DNA of 64,000 bases from Larix kaempferi (GCA_027924585.1 BSBM01000461.1:6260501-6324500), one strand, 5' to 3'; positions 47,480 to 61,386 are shown, counted from the first letter of the stretch. A program made the numbers and translations. Notes: generated from the sequence alone by a model not told the origin.

Positions 47480-47490
47480 CTCTAATACCA
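47480..47490 (-). other. Primer binding site of gypsy B
   Basis: ctctaatacca in plus reading, TGGTATTAGAG in the element's sense; one change from the usual TGGTATCAGAG. Three bases separate it from the LTR end. Confidence 0.7.
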
Positions 47491-47493
47491 TAG

Positions 47494-47907
47494 TGTAACA
47501 ACCCCAATTTTTTCTTGAAATTTTTTTTTTAGGAAAACATTTTAAGGAGATAATTAACTTCCGTAGATTTCATAGCTTCTTCTTCTTTTCAAGAGGCAAT
47601 TAATCTAAAATTTTTATCAATACTTCGCTAATAATTTTTTACTTCTCTATTCCAATGAGACCATATATTTGTCATGTATAAAAGGGGACAATTTGTTTAC
47701 TCTTCTTATCATGTATTATATTTTCCTCGACTCTATATTGCATGAGATATAAGAAATATTAACAACTTTTAATATCACAATTGATCCACATCAAAAATAT
47801 ATATATATATATTAATTAGACCACTTGTAATTCTACAACCTTTCGTTAAGTATATTCTTATTACATATTTTTTTAAATCCCAATATCATTATAAGATCCT
47901 TTCTTTC

Positions 47908-47956
<49 letters not shown>

Positions 47957-48338
47957 CTTTTTTCTTTTTTCTTTTTCCTTTTATACAAACACACCTCATA
48001 CCAATAAATATGCACATTTATATATATTACTTTTCGAATACATATAATGGGATTATTCCCTAGCTTTTTCATATCTAAATAGAATATAATTTGATATGTA
48101 TGGAGGAAACCTTCATGGTCATGACATTCTTATGATATACATATAGCCACTCCACATTAATGCATATTTATAAACTCGAAGACTTTTTGTGTGATTTAAT
48201 TAATATATGCATATATCTACCAAATAGAAGACTTAATTAAAGTACTCCACACGATTGCCTAATTTATCGACTAAGGTAATTAAAAAATCACCCCTTATCA
48301 ATACGGTCAAAGAATATCTCGCAGTTATCATTAATTGA
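47494..48338 (-). repeat. 5' LTR of gypsy B, partial
   Basis: In plus reading it starts TGTAACAACCCCAATTTTTTC, the end of a minus-oriented LTR. It contains a (ta)n run at 47914-47954. Its other end is not seen because family C sequence begins at 48339. No partner LTR was found left of 27788, so gypsy B is truncated there. Confidence 0.65.
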
Positions 48339-49225
48339 TGTAATATCCTTCCTTTATTTCCCTATTATTATGTAATGTAAATAAATATTGTATTGGTTCT
48401 CTGGTGAGGAGCTCAAGGCCAAGGCCCCACCAGTAAACCTGGTAACTTATTAGGTTTAATTACTAAGCTTGTAAATTGCAACTTAGGATATGAGAGGAAG
48501 TGACCCAACTAAAGCAACATCAACTGAACCCATTGGGAGGAGGTAAGGTCAGGGGAAATCTAAATGATGATGCCTAGGAATCCTTATGACTTATTTATTA
48601 CGGTTGGATCTATGGTTATTAACTAAGACTTTCGTACGACGTCCTAGATTGAGGATGATAGCCTTTCGATACAAAAATGAATAAGAAACATTTATGACCT
48701 ATACCTTAGTATAACACTATATACTACGGATAAAATGAAAATAAATTATCCTAATTACTATTAGTTATTAATCCTATTCTAAGAGGAGGGTGCTAGAAAT
48801 CACATTGATTTACTAGGCTAAAAGAATATTAGCTTATTAATTAAATTATTAATATATTCGTTACAATCTACTATAAGCTATCCATTGAAATACGTGAACA
48901 TAGAGGTTGTTTAAAATGTATTTATATATATACACAGTGGATTGATATATCTATATATATGTAAATATAGATATATAGTGGTTTAAAGGATTTATATATA
49001 TATATATATATATATATATGGAGGTTATGACTAAGTACACCTTATTTACTTATGAATAGAAAAAGGGGAAAAGGGATTTAAATATACACCAGAGTCGGAT
49101 TGCGGATTTATGATCCACAAGAGGGTTTTATTTTATGTAAGCGATCATCTAACATCGCTATTATATCTCAACGGAGCATCTCCAACTGGAGAGCTACCCA
49201 TTCTCGGAGGGGCAGACTCCTCGAA

Positions 49226-49340
49226 GTGACAGGTGGAGAGACATCCGTGACAGGTGGAGAGACATCCGTGCCAGGTTGGAAGAATCCTCAAGGTGCCAGG
49301 TGGAGAGGCATCTGTGCTAGGTTGGCGAACTCCTCGAAGT
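49226..49340 (+). repeat. 21-bp tandem repeats in the first C LTR
   Basis: gtgacaggtggagagacatcc occurs twice in tandem (49226, 49247), then three more diverged units (gtgccaggttggaagaatcc, gtgccaggtggagaggcatc, gtgctaggttggcgaactcc) follow to about 49340. These units cause the 165-codon open frame at 49100-49597. Confidence 0.75.
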
Positions 49341-49805
49341 TGAGGCACGCTCGGTTGAGTATAAAGAGATCACAACCACGAGAGAAGGGGGAGCTTCGCT
49401 CTGGATGGCGAATGCGTTGTGGGTGCAATATTCTGGTCTTGATTTGTATGCCTGATTTTCTATGGGAAAGACTATCGATGGTAGTCGTGGGATATCTGCA
49501 TTGTTTTCCTGAGCATAGAACTGATGCGATCTCAAGTCCCAACAACGAGGAGGAAATGGCGGGTGCGAGAACGCTTGTTACGAGGCGATCTGTATAGTTG
49601 CAGTATGATATAAATATTTCCTTGATATGAGGATCGTGGAATCACTGATACATAAAGTGTTGTTCTGTAAAGGTGTGGGGACGATAGCTATTACGAGAGC
49701 CCATTCCCTGTCTGCTTTTTTATTGAGGTAATTATGATTCCAGGCGTAATATTAATTGTTGATGGATATTGTTCAAGAATAACGCTATGACTGCAATTGT
49801 TGTAT

Positions 49806-50060
49806 GCCAACAAATAGAGTTAGTTTTCATATAAACGTTTTATTTGGGTATATCATTGTCACGAAGGGAATAACGCCAAGAACAGAGTTAGTATTTATTA
49901 TAACGTTTTATTTGGGTAGATCCCTGTCAGGAAGGCAATATCGCCCAAGAACAGAGGTAGTATTTATTTCGCATTTTTTTTTAAAGGACTGACCCTGTAG
50001 AAATATAGGTAGTATTTTTATTCGCATTTTTTAAAGGATTGATCCTGTAAGAATAGAGCA
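49806..50060 (+). repeat. Tandem repeats of about 70 bp in the first C LTR
   Basis: Units share agaacagagttagtattta, then ttttatttgggtagatccct and a gaaggcaatatcgcc-like end. Three to four copies, progressively diverged and shortened towards the right (the last two read gactgaccctgtagaaatat and gattgatcctgtaagaatag). Confidence 0.65.
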
Positions 50061-51475
50061 GCGCTAGAGGTCATGATCGGGACCTCTCTGCATTTAAATC
50101 TGCGTGCATTGCAGACCTTACATTTTTGCATGGTAAATTGTTGATCCCTGTAGGAATGGTAGCGTTGACCAGAGATCCGTGGTTTCTTTCTTATATTCTT
50201 GCTATGTCTAAATGTTTGTCCCTATTTGGGTCTCAAATCCTTGGTTGAGTAATCTCGGTATCGAATTTGGTAGTAAGTCTTATTCATGCCTGAAGAACAT
50301 AGTAATACCTTGTTTGAGATAGTGGTCTCTTTTCTTTGTATTATAGTTATGCATCGATTAAAACGTTGACCCCGATGTCATTTACAATGTTTTCATTGTG
50401 AAACATATCTGCATTATATTTCTGATTGAATGTGGAAAGGGACATCAATTCCTATTAGCTTTACCGCTTGTATTTTTATTTGAGCTAACTCTATGATTAT
50501 ACATATATCTGGTCAATTTTAGACCTAGATAGTTATGTGTATTACTAAAGTTCATTTTTTGGTCAAGGTAAACTCGATACACATATGTATCGTCAAACGG
50601 AAACTATGTTAAGAATAGATCTATGTCATCATTTTGATGTAGAAGTTAATGCTTGGAAAGAACTATGTTAAGATGTTATTTTATCATAGAATAGATCTTT
50701 GTAATAATGGCGTTGAAGTGTCGAATGAAAATATGAGAAAGTGGAAGGAAAATGTTGCAATAAACTGCATGGCATGATGTAAACCTCTATTTGAGTAATA
50801 GAAGAAGTTGCGACATTCTTTTTGGACATAGCTTTAGATTTGGGTGAACCACATATATATGATCTCTCGTACATGTGTGATTGTGACAGCTTTGATGTAT
50901 GACTGTATGCTTGTGTGAAATGATTCTTTGGTAAAAGATATTTCATGGTTAATTATGTTGTTCATATGATGATTATATAGATGTACTTAAGGTTTTTGTC
51001 AGGCATAATTAAGTTCACTACTATTGGGTAAGAATTCCATGAAGACGTTCAAGGTAAAGATGGTAAGATTCGATCATGAGATAATGTATTTAGATGACAT
51101 GTTTGACTTACATAGTTATCAATTTTGTTGAGACAATTTACTATTATCAAACATAGCATACAATTGTAATGTTCCCTTGTATATAAATGTCTCAAGAAAA
51201 CACAAGGAGTTTCATATGTATTACTTAGAATGATAGATAAACTGACTTGTATAAATGTTGGGAGTATTGATTAGAAGCCTTTGCATAAGTAAATAAAGAA
51301 AGAATGATGAATTAAATAGTTAAGCATATTGATTTTTATTAATAGTCTTTTATCGATACAAGTACGACGGACGTTTGCTCTCATCACACGTAAATTTCAT
51401 TAAAGAGGTCTTTTATGTTATGAAAATTTTGAAAATTCACTAAAATACTAACTTAGAGAATTCGGGTATGTTACA

Positions 51476-51700
51476 GTTGCTAAGAGCGATTGAGATCGTT
51501 GTCGAACATACACTGGTTGTACAATTTAGACAACTGGAAATCATGGAGTTCCATCGATTTTCTTATGGAACAAAAAAAAGACTCTATTTCAAATCACTGC
51601 AATCATAGTGATTCTTTACAACAAGTATGAAGTCAACATACATAGTTACGTTCTCTAAATATTGACCATACATCAACCGAACTGGGGAAAAAATAGCATT
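51476..51700 (+). mobile_element. Start of internal region of the first family C element
   Basis: gttgctaagagcg at the LTR border looks like a mutated primer binding site. The following caactggaaatcatggagttccatc corresponds loosely to aactagcaagagaactccatc at 59218, just after the primer site of the complete C element. The right limit is not clear. Confidence 0.4.
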
Positions 51701-53764
51701 GTATCATTACTAAAAGCTTCAAAAAGAGCGCAACCACAATATTTAATCCTGGCGTCGAAATGACAGTTTCTAGAAGTGGATGGTGGTTACGAGGGATACA
51801 ATGGATAGAGCCTGCCGAGTCTCAGAGCACAGACTTCCACGAAAGTCACAAACAAATCTAAATAAGGTCTAGATGGTGGTATGGAAACATTTAAATACGT
51901 TTTGGACAAAGTCGGTGCATATACATTACGCTCAAATGAATCGACCGACCATTCTATTCTTAATAGACTGATAGTGTTTACCCTTGGAGGGATATACATC
52001 AGTCAACCCCGGTTTAACCTCAGCATGCTATGCAGTAGTTAAGCTAATGATTACAACCAGACTAAAAACAAATCAAACTTACTATAAGGTGAAAGATTCT
52101 GATTGCTATCGTAAACACATGCTAACTGGCTTAATTAGCAGTCAGTCATTTAATAAGCTATGATTCTGAACAGAGACTGATCTAGTTAAAACCAAAGATA
52201 AAAATTACTTAACAGGAATTTAACTACTAAAACCAAATCTTAATTTCATACATACAATCATGCTATACATATTTCTATGGAAATAAGTTTTTGTTACTAA
52301 CTCGGATCTACAACATCAAGCATAAATCATTCCAATAAAAGGCCCTTTTCATAACTTTAAATTAACATCATGCATATTAAATAGAGATTGAAATGCAGAG
52401 GCACCAAATCAAACACACGATTTACCACATATATTGATCATCGATCTATAGAAAATAAATAGTACAGAAGACCTAGATCGTGTTCAATATTCACACACAT
52501 AGATCAATATTCACACACATAGATCAATATGCGGCAGAACCAAATCGTTCATGAGGTTTTCTTATAGAGATCGAATGCAGAGATAGATTACATAGGGTTT
52601 ACATAATCGTCTAAATCATTGATAAAGTTTCATACAAATTTCCACGTTTACGGCACCAAATCAATACATTAAGTTCAGTACAACAAAAGTCGTATTTTTA
52701 TAAAGGAAAGAAACTACAACGATTTGAATGTAAAAGACACGGAGTTTTCTTATAAACACACAGTTTTTTTTCCATTTAAACCACAATGTATAATATACAA
52801 GGTTGCATTTCCTATTGAAATATTTTATGATCGATCAGTTTCGATATGAAGTCTAGATAAGGGAAAGATCTTCACAGGGTCACCTCAAAATTCTTCTATT
52901 TTCTAGTTATGCTTTCCATTTTAAATTTCTAAATAAAAACATAGTTTGATGATCCTTATCATTACAGAGAATGAAATCGTTCGAATTGGAACGCATATTC
53001 GTTTACCAAAATAAATACAATGTAAATTTATGTAATATGCTACATTCCAAATATATATTTATATGTAACATAAATGATGAGAACCATATACATATCATCA
53101 ATCCTGATTTCCATACATACAAGAATAAAATCTACCCACTAGTACACCATTAACAACATAATTTATCCATAACGTAAATAACACTTCCTTGAAACAATGA
53201 AGATGATTCCTTGGAGAATGGTCCTTCCAACCATAGGAGATAGAAACTCAATTGTTTGCTCATCTCTGCCTCCGAGCTGGATCACTGCTATCCACTAGAA
53301 CGCGAAGCAACAGTTCCATGCAGCACTCTCTCTCTCTCTCTCTCTCAGAGTCTGTAACAAGCAATGATGAACTTATCAAAAGAGATAAAACACTTAACAC
53401 AGTTTCTCCATGCACAACACGGCGTCATATAGTTTTGCCCAGGTCTTGTGCCATCCCAATCAAATCTTCAGTTCGTCCTTCAATCCCTATGATTTAGGAT
53501 TTTGTCAGGTAGTTGACCTTTTAGATTGGATGTGATAGGTAAAATTATCCCTTTATTGCTTTACATATGTTCTCTATGACATGGTGGTGTCCCCTCATTT
53601 AGATAAAATCTCCAAGTTCCTTTTTCTTTTATTAAATAATAAAAATATTTTGTTGTGCAAAGTGTCACTCGGTGTTTTTGAGTTATAGATAACTTTTACA
53701 AAAATAATTGTCACAAATATTAAATCAAAATAAAATAAAATAATAATGTTTTGGGGTATCACAT
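51700..53764 (-). repeat. Minus-oriented LTR-like stretch
   Basis: The right end in plus reading is ggggtatcaca, so in complement it begins TGTGATACCCC, a usual gypsy LTR start. The rest has no coding content. It contains a direct repeat, ttcacacacatagatcaata (52490 and 52508), and a (ct)n run at 53325-53346. I could not find its left border, a partner or a target duplication, so the call rests on the right end only. Confidence 0.35.
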
Positions 53765-53793
53765 AGTGATATTACATTTTGTATGATATCATT

Positions 53794-56315
53794 TGTTAGT
53801 ATTTAGATGAGCATAAAATAAATAACTAGAGATAAATAATACACAACAAGCAACCATACACTTGAGACACATAGTTTATCCTGGAAAATCCCATGTGAGG
53901 AAAAACTAGCCAATGAAGATATTTATTGCATGGCCAAAACTGGCCAACCGGTAAAGGTGAGATAGCCACCACTCACTTCCAAGCCACTTCAAAATGGAGC
54001 ATCCTCAAGTCTTATAAAGGCTTCCTTACATGCAATACCTTAGGCCAATACCATCAGCTACAAGAAACCATGGGCCCAAAACTATGTGTAATAGCTAAAC
54101 CACCTTTGACTCATTCACGAGTCAAGGTTAACCCTAACAATCCCCCCTTTAAGCTTGAATTGGGGATCTAACATGTACCCCCCTATCTCACATGCACCTA
54201 GGTTTATCTCCTTACTTTATCGATTAATTACCAGGGGTATGCATGCCTAACCGGGTCTTACAACCATGTTCCCTTTTACATGCAAATTGCTCCATTGATT
54301 TTTTTTCCATGTGTCTTCATGGTGACTAGACTAGCACCATCCATTGCTTCTCCTCTCGCTTTTCCATGCTCTCTTTCTTGCTCATCTAATTGTTCCTTTT
54401 ATGTCATGCTCCTTTGTACTTGCATCCAACCATGTCCTTGGCATCCATATAAAGAAGAATCCATCTACCAGATTACATGGGTTGCGAGCCACTATAACTG
54501 CCAGTTCCATGGGATTTCTCTTCACATACATGGTTCATCATTCTTGGTCCCAAAACTGAGGTTAAACCATCTCACATTCCTCCCGCAAGAGAAGACTCAA
54601 CGTCTCTGATCCACATCAATATAGGCTATGAGTACACCCGCTTAAATAGTACCTACCTAATGGTTTATTCCACACTTGATGCAGCATATGTTCTCTGCGC
54701 CTCTAGAACTTGGGGAAATCCAAACTTACACCTATGGATAAGTTTCACACGGACCAAAAAATTGGGTTGTCGAGTACCACCAAACATACACCCCACATTT
54801 TTAACTCACGTACAAAAATATGATTATGAAATTTAACTTCAATTCACCATAATGTCCCATGACCATTCCAAACACCTTTGAGATATTTTCTATGACCCAC
54901 CATAAACCTATCAACAAAAAAATTATTTTTAATTGGGACATTATGACCGTTTCTAAATGAAGCCCTTTTTTCTTAAATTGACGTGGCATAAAACTTTTTT
55001 TTTAAATCATTGAAATATTCCCCTTTTATGACTTGGGCTTCACAAATTTCTTTTTCCCAAATTTCCCAAATTTCTTTTTCCCTTTGTAAAATCATATAAT
55101 AATCATTTTTACCTTTACTTCATGGAATGACTTCACTTCACGGCATACCATTTTCATCATTTTCTTCATGGTGTAATTTTACCATGATTTCTATCCACAG
55201 GGGTATATTTTCTTCAATGCTTTCATAATCTCTCATCACGATGTCTCTCGCATTTGTAGGAATCACACCTACGCAAGGAAAATTCCATCATCGGCAAGTG
55301 TGCCAACTCTCACATGCTTCTCCAATGATCATCATAGCTCCATCTTCATTCAATGAGCACAAGCCCATATATGGCTCACATGAAACTAACAATACACCTT
55401 TAGCCATCAGATTTGACATATCACCTCCTTGGATACTCTTCTTCATCAATTTTGGTTGATCATTCTCCATTTGATATGTACGCCAACACGATCATGGCAA
55501 TCCGCACTAAATCCCCTTTCAAAAATACGCCACCACAACAATGCAGGGAAAGTTTTAACATATAATGCTTGTAGATACGACCAATTCAAGTCATTTCCTT
55601 CCAATCTTCACCTGTAAGAATCTTCACCATAGGATCACAATGGTAAAGAACCCAACCTACCATTGTTTGGCACACACACCTTTCCACAACATCTTAATCA
55701 CGTGGATGGGGACGGCTTCTACACAACGTGGATGGGGAAAACTTTTTCACAATTTATGCACCAACAATGGATCTTTCTTCTGTGGCTAAACACACACGAT
55801 GGGTCTTCTTCTCGAAATCTCATCATCATGGCGATCTGTACAAATTGTTGTTCAATTGGTGGTATTCCTCCAACAACAATAATTTCTCCTCTCCACATGG
55901 ACTAGATCTAAACAGATCCATAACGATCTACCTCTGCATACATATAGCATTCAATGACCACTACTATATGCCAAACCATGGCTTTGATACCAGTTATTAG
56001 ATCTACGAGCATAATTAAATTGATATGCAAGAGAAATAAAAATCATAAGACAATTTATCTCAATCAAATATTGAGACACACTACAATTTTACCTTGGAAA
56101 ACCTCATGCAAGGAAACATCATCAACAATAAAGCTTCATTATCCTTGTCCAAAACCAACCAAACGGGCCAAGTGAGCTCACCTGCTCACCTCACCTCCAA
56201 GCCACATTACAATGGAGTGTGTCAAGCCTTTTATATGCTTCATTACATGCAATACCTTGGGCCAATACCATTGGCAACCATTTGACTCATTCTTGAGTTA
56301 AGGTAAACCCTAACA
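53794..56315 (-). mobile_element. Small non-autonomous copia-like element (Copia-3)
   Basis: Terminal repeats are 53794-54139 (346 bases) and 55993-56315 (323 bases); in minus orientation the right one is the 5' LTR. Both end CCCTAACA in plus reading. A primer binding site (TGGTATCAAAGC in the element's sense, 55981-55992) and a polypurine tract (AAAGGGGGGA, 54141-54150 in complement) are in the correct places. The flanks carry ATCATT on both sides (53788-53793 and 56316-56321), a 6-bp target duplication. The internal 1.85 kb has no gag, integrase or reverse transcriptase that I recognise, so it is non-autonomous. The LTRs differ substantially, so the insertion is old. Confidence 0.75.
55190..55470 (-). 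pseudogene. Coding-like fragment in Copia-3, unknown
   Basis: The open frame 55470-55288 contains LLVSCEPYMGLCSLNEDGAM and ACESWHTCR; after one stop the same frame continues WNFPCVGVIPTNARDIVMRD and YESIEEN. The amino acid mix looks like real protein, but it matches no gag or pol motif. It may be captured host sequence or a worn part of the element. Many stops occur further left in this frame. Confidence 0.25.
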
Positions 56316-56413
56316 ATCATTAAGTTAAATATGCATGTAATTAATCATTAACTTTCATAGAATAAAATGTTGCAATAATGAAAATGAGGAAAATTTCCAC
56401 TGGTGTTTGATAA

Positions 56414-59139
56414 TGTAATATCCCTCCTTCATACCCTATTGTTTTGTAAATGTGAGCTACAGGCCAAGGCCAAGGCCCACTAGTGAAAATTGGGAGTATT
56501 GTTATGTTATATTTCCTAAATGTTACAAATGTTACTAAGGACACGACGCTAATTAAACGACAAGTAACTAACTCCATTAGGGTAGAGAGAGGGGTCGATT
56601 GGCTATAAAACCATGAGAATGAACCATGGTGCTCACTTGACTAACTGAGCTAAAAGTGTCGTCCTAGGTTATTATAGTCCTAAGTTAAACTTCAATTCTA
56701 AGTGAGACTCTCAATAAAGTTATTATTCATCGCAAAATAATAACGAACTCCTCTCTAGAATAAGTGCTATTATCTGCCCAATTATCTTGGGGTACACAAA
56801 TATTATTATCCAAGGACATCATTCCACGCAGCTAGACTATTACTACCTAGTAATATATATATATTAGATTTTATAAAAGGAAGAAATAGATTATTTTTAA
56901 ATAATCTATCATAAAATATAAATATATAGAATCTATGTAGTAATTTATATATAAGGCTTGTTTATTATTAAATTGATCTATCATGTATATTAATGAGATC
57001 TATGTTTTAGAATATATATATATATATATATAAGATGGAAATGCTTTAGAAAGGAAAATATCCATTTTTCTTAGAGTTAAATAAATAGGAACATACACTA
57101 CAAAAAGAAAAAGATGTCTTCATATGAAATAACAAGGAGAGGCAATTAGAAACATAACCGTCTTATTATACCCACTCTGCTATTCACTAAATTATGTAAC
57201 TAAGTAAGAGTGTGGTAGCCATGCTGAGTGAATGAAACTCTTTTTAAGAGGAGAAGGGCTAGGTAGACGAGGAAGGCTCGGAGGGGGAACTCTCGCACAA
57301 ATAGAGCAAGGGAGACCATCCATGATGGAAGGTGCCGATCTCTGTATTTGACAAAACTGATTGGTTCTTTCTTTCTACTTTTTATTTTGGACTCCTGTAA
57401 AGGTCCAGGAAAAGGACGACTCTGCTACAGGAATGAGCCCAATCCCAACCTTGTTCTGCCCTTTGATCTCTGTAAAGTAGTGTAATAGAAGTTCTTGTTT
57501 TTCTTTAGTACAATCTGGAGTATGTGAACTTCACAATCTCGGATAGAAAGGATTGGTGCAATTTTAGTAATCCCTTTAAGAGCCATGTTTTGACAGATTG
57601 AGAAGAATGGTAAATCGTATTTTTCCCAAGTGGGAGAACCGACCTAACTTAGTGTTTGTTAATTTGTGAGCTTCATATTATTATATTATTTTAGTATATA
57701 TATGCTACTTAAAGTGTAATAGGTAAACTCCATAGAGATCTATGCACATTTATTCGTACTGTTTGAAGGCTAATAGGTAAGCTCTGTCGATGCTTGCGAC
57801 TAGAGATATCTATGGATCCATATCTATATATATTGTTGAGCTTGATCTATGCCTTAGAAAATAGGAAGTAGCTTGGCATAGAAGAAAAACTTCGGTTGAA
57901 CTCTATTTTCTGATTGTTTATGCTTATGAACTTTTGTTGTATGCACATATGGCTGCGCAGAGGAGGGACGGATTCCAATGGGGAACCGATCCCAGTCACC
58001 GGTCAAACTCTGTCAAATCGAATTTGGATGCCATAAGTGGTGAATACTCTGAAGCAACGGAGATATGAATGGAGGCCGTGATCGAAACCTCACGGTAGTT
58101 GAATCGTTGTGCCTAGCTTTAGGAACAAATATCATGATTGAAAATATTTGTATTGCTTGAGGAAATTGCAAATGTGATGGTTGGGTTCTGTTTCTGCGAG
58201 TCTTACAAACATGATCCCCGTATAATCTTCTTATGCCCATTATTAACGGGTTTCGGTGTGAACAGAGATCGGGGTGACTTTGCTTTATGTTTTTGCAAAA
58301 TGATTATTACTAGAATCGTGTTTCATGTTAACATATTAATGCCTGGCTGGAATTGTATTTAGCTTGATATGTTAATTGCCTAGTGGGAATTACATGTTCA
58401 TTGATATGTTTTTCTGGAAAGCCGCTTTGGTATTGGCTAGTTTACATATATGTAAGGATATGTTGGTTGTGCGTTTTGATCGTAGAGGTGCCGAGGCTCA
58501 TAACTCTCACCCAGTTCTTTCTGTGCATAGAGAATGCGTTTTGACCTCTAGAAGACCTGCATGTTATGTATAGTAAACTCTGTACGTATTTATTTTCTCT
58601 TTTGATAAGGTATCGAAACTCTGCCCATTGGATTGACAGATGTCCGTTACAGCTTGGATTTTAGCTTGATTGTATTTTACCTTCTATGAGGGATGCTTCG
58701 AGGAAGTGAAAGGTAGATTTTTGTAAACAACTGTGTGGTAGAATGTAACTCTCTATTTTGAGTAATAAAATGAGATATCATTGTTTTGTGGACGTAGCCC
58801 AAAGATTGGGTGAACCACGTTATATTGGTCTCTCTCCTGTGTATGTTTTATGTGTCTTATTTAACTGAATAATTGTGATCTATTATAGTTAGTGATATTC
58901 AAATATGAGTTATTATAACAATATTAGGTTGATCCTTTGACCTTATAGCGTCAGTTGAATTGAAGAAACTTACTATGAATGAACATGGTGTAATTTTTTC
59001 TATTTTTGTACAATTCATGATAAATCGGGGAAACCTTTAAACATCGTATGAAGTCTTTATTGTTAAGTAATCATTGTGAGAAGTTTAATAATAAAAAAAA
59101 TCACCAAAATATTGACTCGGATTTTTGAGGTATATTACA
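56414..59139 (+). repeat. 5' LTR of the complete family C element
   Basis: TGTAATATCCCTCC... to ...GGTATATTACA, 2726 bases. It lacks 67 bases near 57215 that are present in the 3' LTR (62250-62320) and has a small deletion near 56456. Otherwise the two LTRs match in order and wording throughout. Confidence 0.85.
56604..56610 (+). promoter_or_regulatory. TATA-like site in the C 5' LTR
   Basis: tataaaa in gattggctataaaaccatgag, 190 bases into the LTR. The 3' LTR has gattggctagaaaaacatgag at the same place (about 61596-61616), a point change that would destroy it. Confidence 0.3.
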
Positions 59140-59141
59140 TA

Positions 59142-59153
59142 TGGTATTGGAGC
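59142..59153 (+). other. Primer binding site of the family C element
   Basis: tggtattggagc, two bases after the 5' LTR; two changes from tggtatcagagc. Confidence 0.7.
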
Positions 59154-61386
59154 TACAGGTTACAAACACTCGGGCGTATTTGGGCTCGTCCAGAGGAAGC
59201 AGATATATGTTGGTTGAACTAGCAAGAGAACTCCATCTATAAGACAACAAAAAATTTCATTTCCAAAGATCTGCAAGAGTTAACTGACGAGTCATCTTCG
59301 AATTGCAAGTAAGTATGTCCCATTTGCTGAAGCATTATAATGGCATAACATTTTCTATATGTGAGCATTGTATATGTTTTATGTATTTGAATGATCTTCT
59401 ACTAATAAATATTAGTCGATGAATATCTTCTCATACTCTACAATTAGTTTCATTTGATGACGACAAATTACTCTGTAGAATGATTAAAATAGTTAGACTA
59501 TTAGAGTTAAGGTTCTACTAAATAGTTATTGTAAAGTGGACTAAAAGAGTATATTGAATGTCATCCTAATTGTGAATGTTTAAGGGTGAAATTCATATGC
59601 TAGGGAATTAACGTAGTTGATTTATGTGGGCATTATAATGGTATAACATTTGCTATGTTTAGGAAATTGTCTTCTTTTATATGTATATAGACAATAGGTA
59701 AATGCTTGTCCAACATTCTAAACATTTAAGAAGTATTTCACTTGTATAAGCTTCGATTCCTTTTAGTGTGATGTTAAGCGTGTTTTGTGAAGAATACCAG
59801 CTTGAAAAATGGAAATTGCATATGTTAATGATCCATCAAGCTTTGATTAAGTGGGAGGGTCTATTCATTCAAACTATGTTAGGATCTACCTACAGTTATT
59901 TTTTTTATATAGTAAATTATGTAAAAATGCATGCTGCAGGAGGAGTCAACGTGAATAAGTATCTAACTGATGGTTTTACATATTCTTTTAGTTATGAAAA
60001 AATCAAAATTATTTTGATTTTGTTCCTTAGCCCAAATTCTATTTCATTATAGAGGTATCAACTAGGAAATATGGTTTGTTACATATGCTAAACTAATATT
60101 CCACAAGAAGTGTAACCTTGTTAGACTGAGTTCTCTAGATTATATTAACTTTGAAACTAAGATATGTCGAATGGGATGCATAGGATGAAAATGTATGATT
60201 TCACTTTATATATTCCAGTGATATTTACTAAGTATTTTGAGATACTATGACTTGGTTGTTATAAAATGTATACTTTTAGGTGATAGAGGTCTACGCATGG
60301 ATACCTTGATAATCTATTTCATTTTGGTATATTCATCTCATTGAGTGTAATACTATGATGAGTTAATACAAGCAAACTCGTCCCTTGGCATATGAGCGTC
60401 ATACAAATATGTGGTCACCCTTATAAAGGTATGGGGTTATCTTTTTAAAGGTATGCAAGTATATATGCAAACAATGCTAGTGTGCAATGGAATGTGAACC
60501 AAAAGAACATTCAATAAAATGACTTATTTTTAAAGTAATTTCATCATGAATTGATGATGTGATAATTTGATATGCCTTGAAAAATATGTATAATTAGCAG
60601 CAAGGAAAGAACAAATGGTACTTTGGTTCTTTATGTCAAATAAAACAGCAAGATCCATTTTGAAAGGGATCGAGTTGATGATTGAAAATTTGAATTCAAT
60701 GGCACAATACCTGGGAAAACTTTATAACACCAAGGAAGCATAGGACGTTGTGTGGTGTTGACAAAAAGATAGTAGATTGCTTGATGCTGGAAGCAAGTCC
60801 AAAACTTTTCTCCATTCATAAGTCCATCACTTGATTTGTTGTAGTACTTGGTGTATTGTTAGCACTTAATGTGTTGATTACTAACACTTGATGTGTTCTT
60901 GCGAAAACCCTAAATATAACCGGTAGGAGATACACTTGAGAGATATGGGAAGCCAATGATGGGTATCATCCTCGTGTTGGGTAGATCATACATATAATGA
61001 ATACTGTGTGTCTTATAGTAATAGAGACTGTTTGAGAAAAGCAGAAGACACCAACAGTCGAAAATTCGGAGGTACTCCAGAAGAACCAATTGTAAGTGTA
61101 GGTTTGAGTATATTTTTTATTAAGATCAAATGGAATGATGAATGTGTTTACTTAGTAAGAAAATGATGATTTGAAAATACAAATCTTGATGTATACTGAA
61201 CATGACATGCATATATTTTATGACATCGATACAACAATGTATGTTGAATATGAACTTGTTTTGATCAAGAGATTGATGTATTATGATGAATAAAATTGGC
61301 CAAGACAAAGAATAGAGAAAGAGACAAATGATACGAAATTGTCCAAACCACGGAAAGGAATGAACACCGAGGATGGTGTTTTTCTT

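Larger units (their letters stand above)
48339..51475 (+). repeat. Family C LTR, first copy
   Basis: Starts TGTAATATCCTTCC and ends GGGTATGTTACA. The start matches the two C LTRs at 56414 and 61400 (tgtaatatccctccttcat, then ctggtgaggagctcaaggcc and ccaccagt), and a later block with gggtgaaccac (50838) matches 58808 and 63939. Length 3.14 kb, longer than the 2.73-kb copy at 56414. It includes (ta) runs at 48985-49018 and two local tandem arrays listed separately. After it, gttgctaagagc resembles a degraded primer binding site, so it is probably a 5' LTR and not a solo LTR. The flanks attga and gttgc do not form a target duplication. Confidence 0.65.

Noticed and set aside
49100-49597. 165-codon plus-strand frame, one of the longest in the right half
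   Set aside because: It lies inside a family C LTR, its middle is made by the 21-bp repeats, and the other C LTRs do not keep it open.
48339-51475. Solo LTR of family C
   Set aside because: No target duplication (attga and gttgc), and the right flank resembles a worn primer binding site followed by C interior.
53325-53346. (ct)n run as a GAGA-type promoter element
   Set aside because: Plain microsatellite in an LTR-like stretch with no gene downstream.
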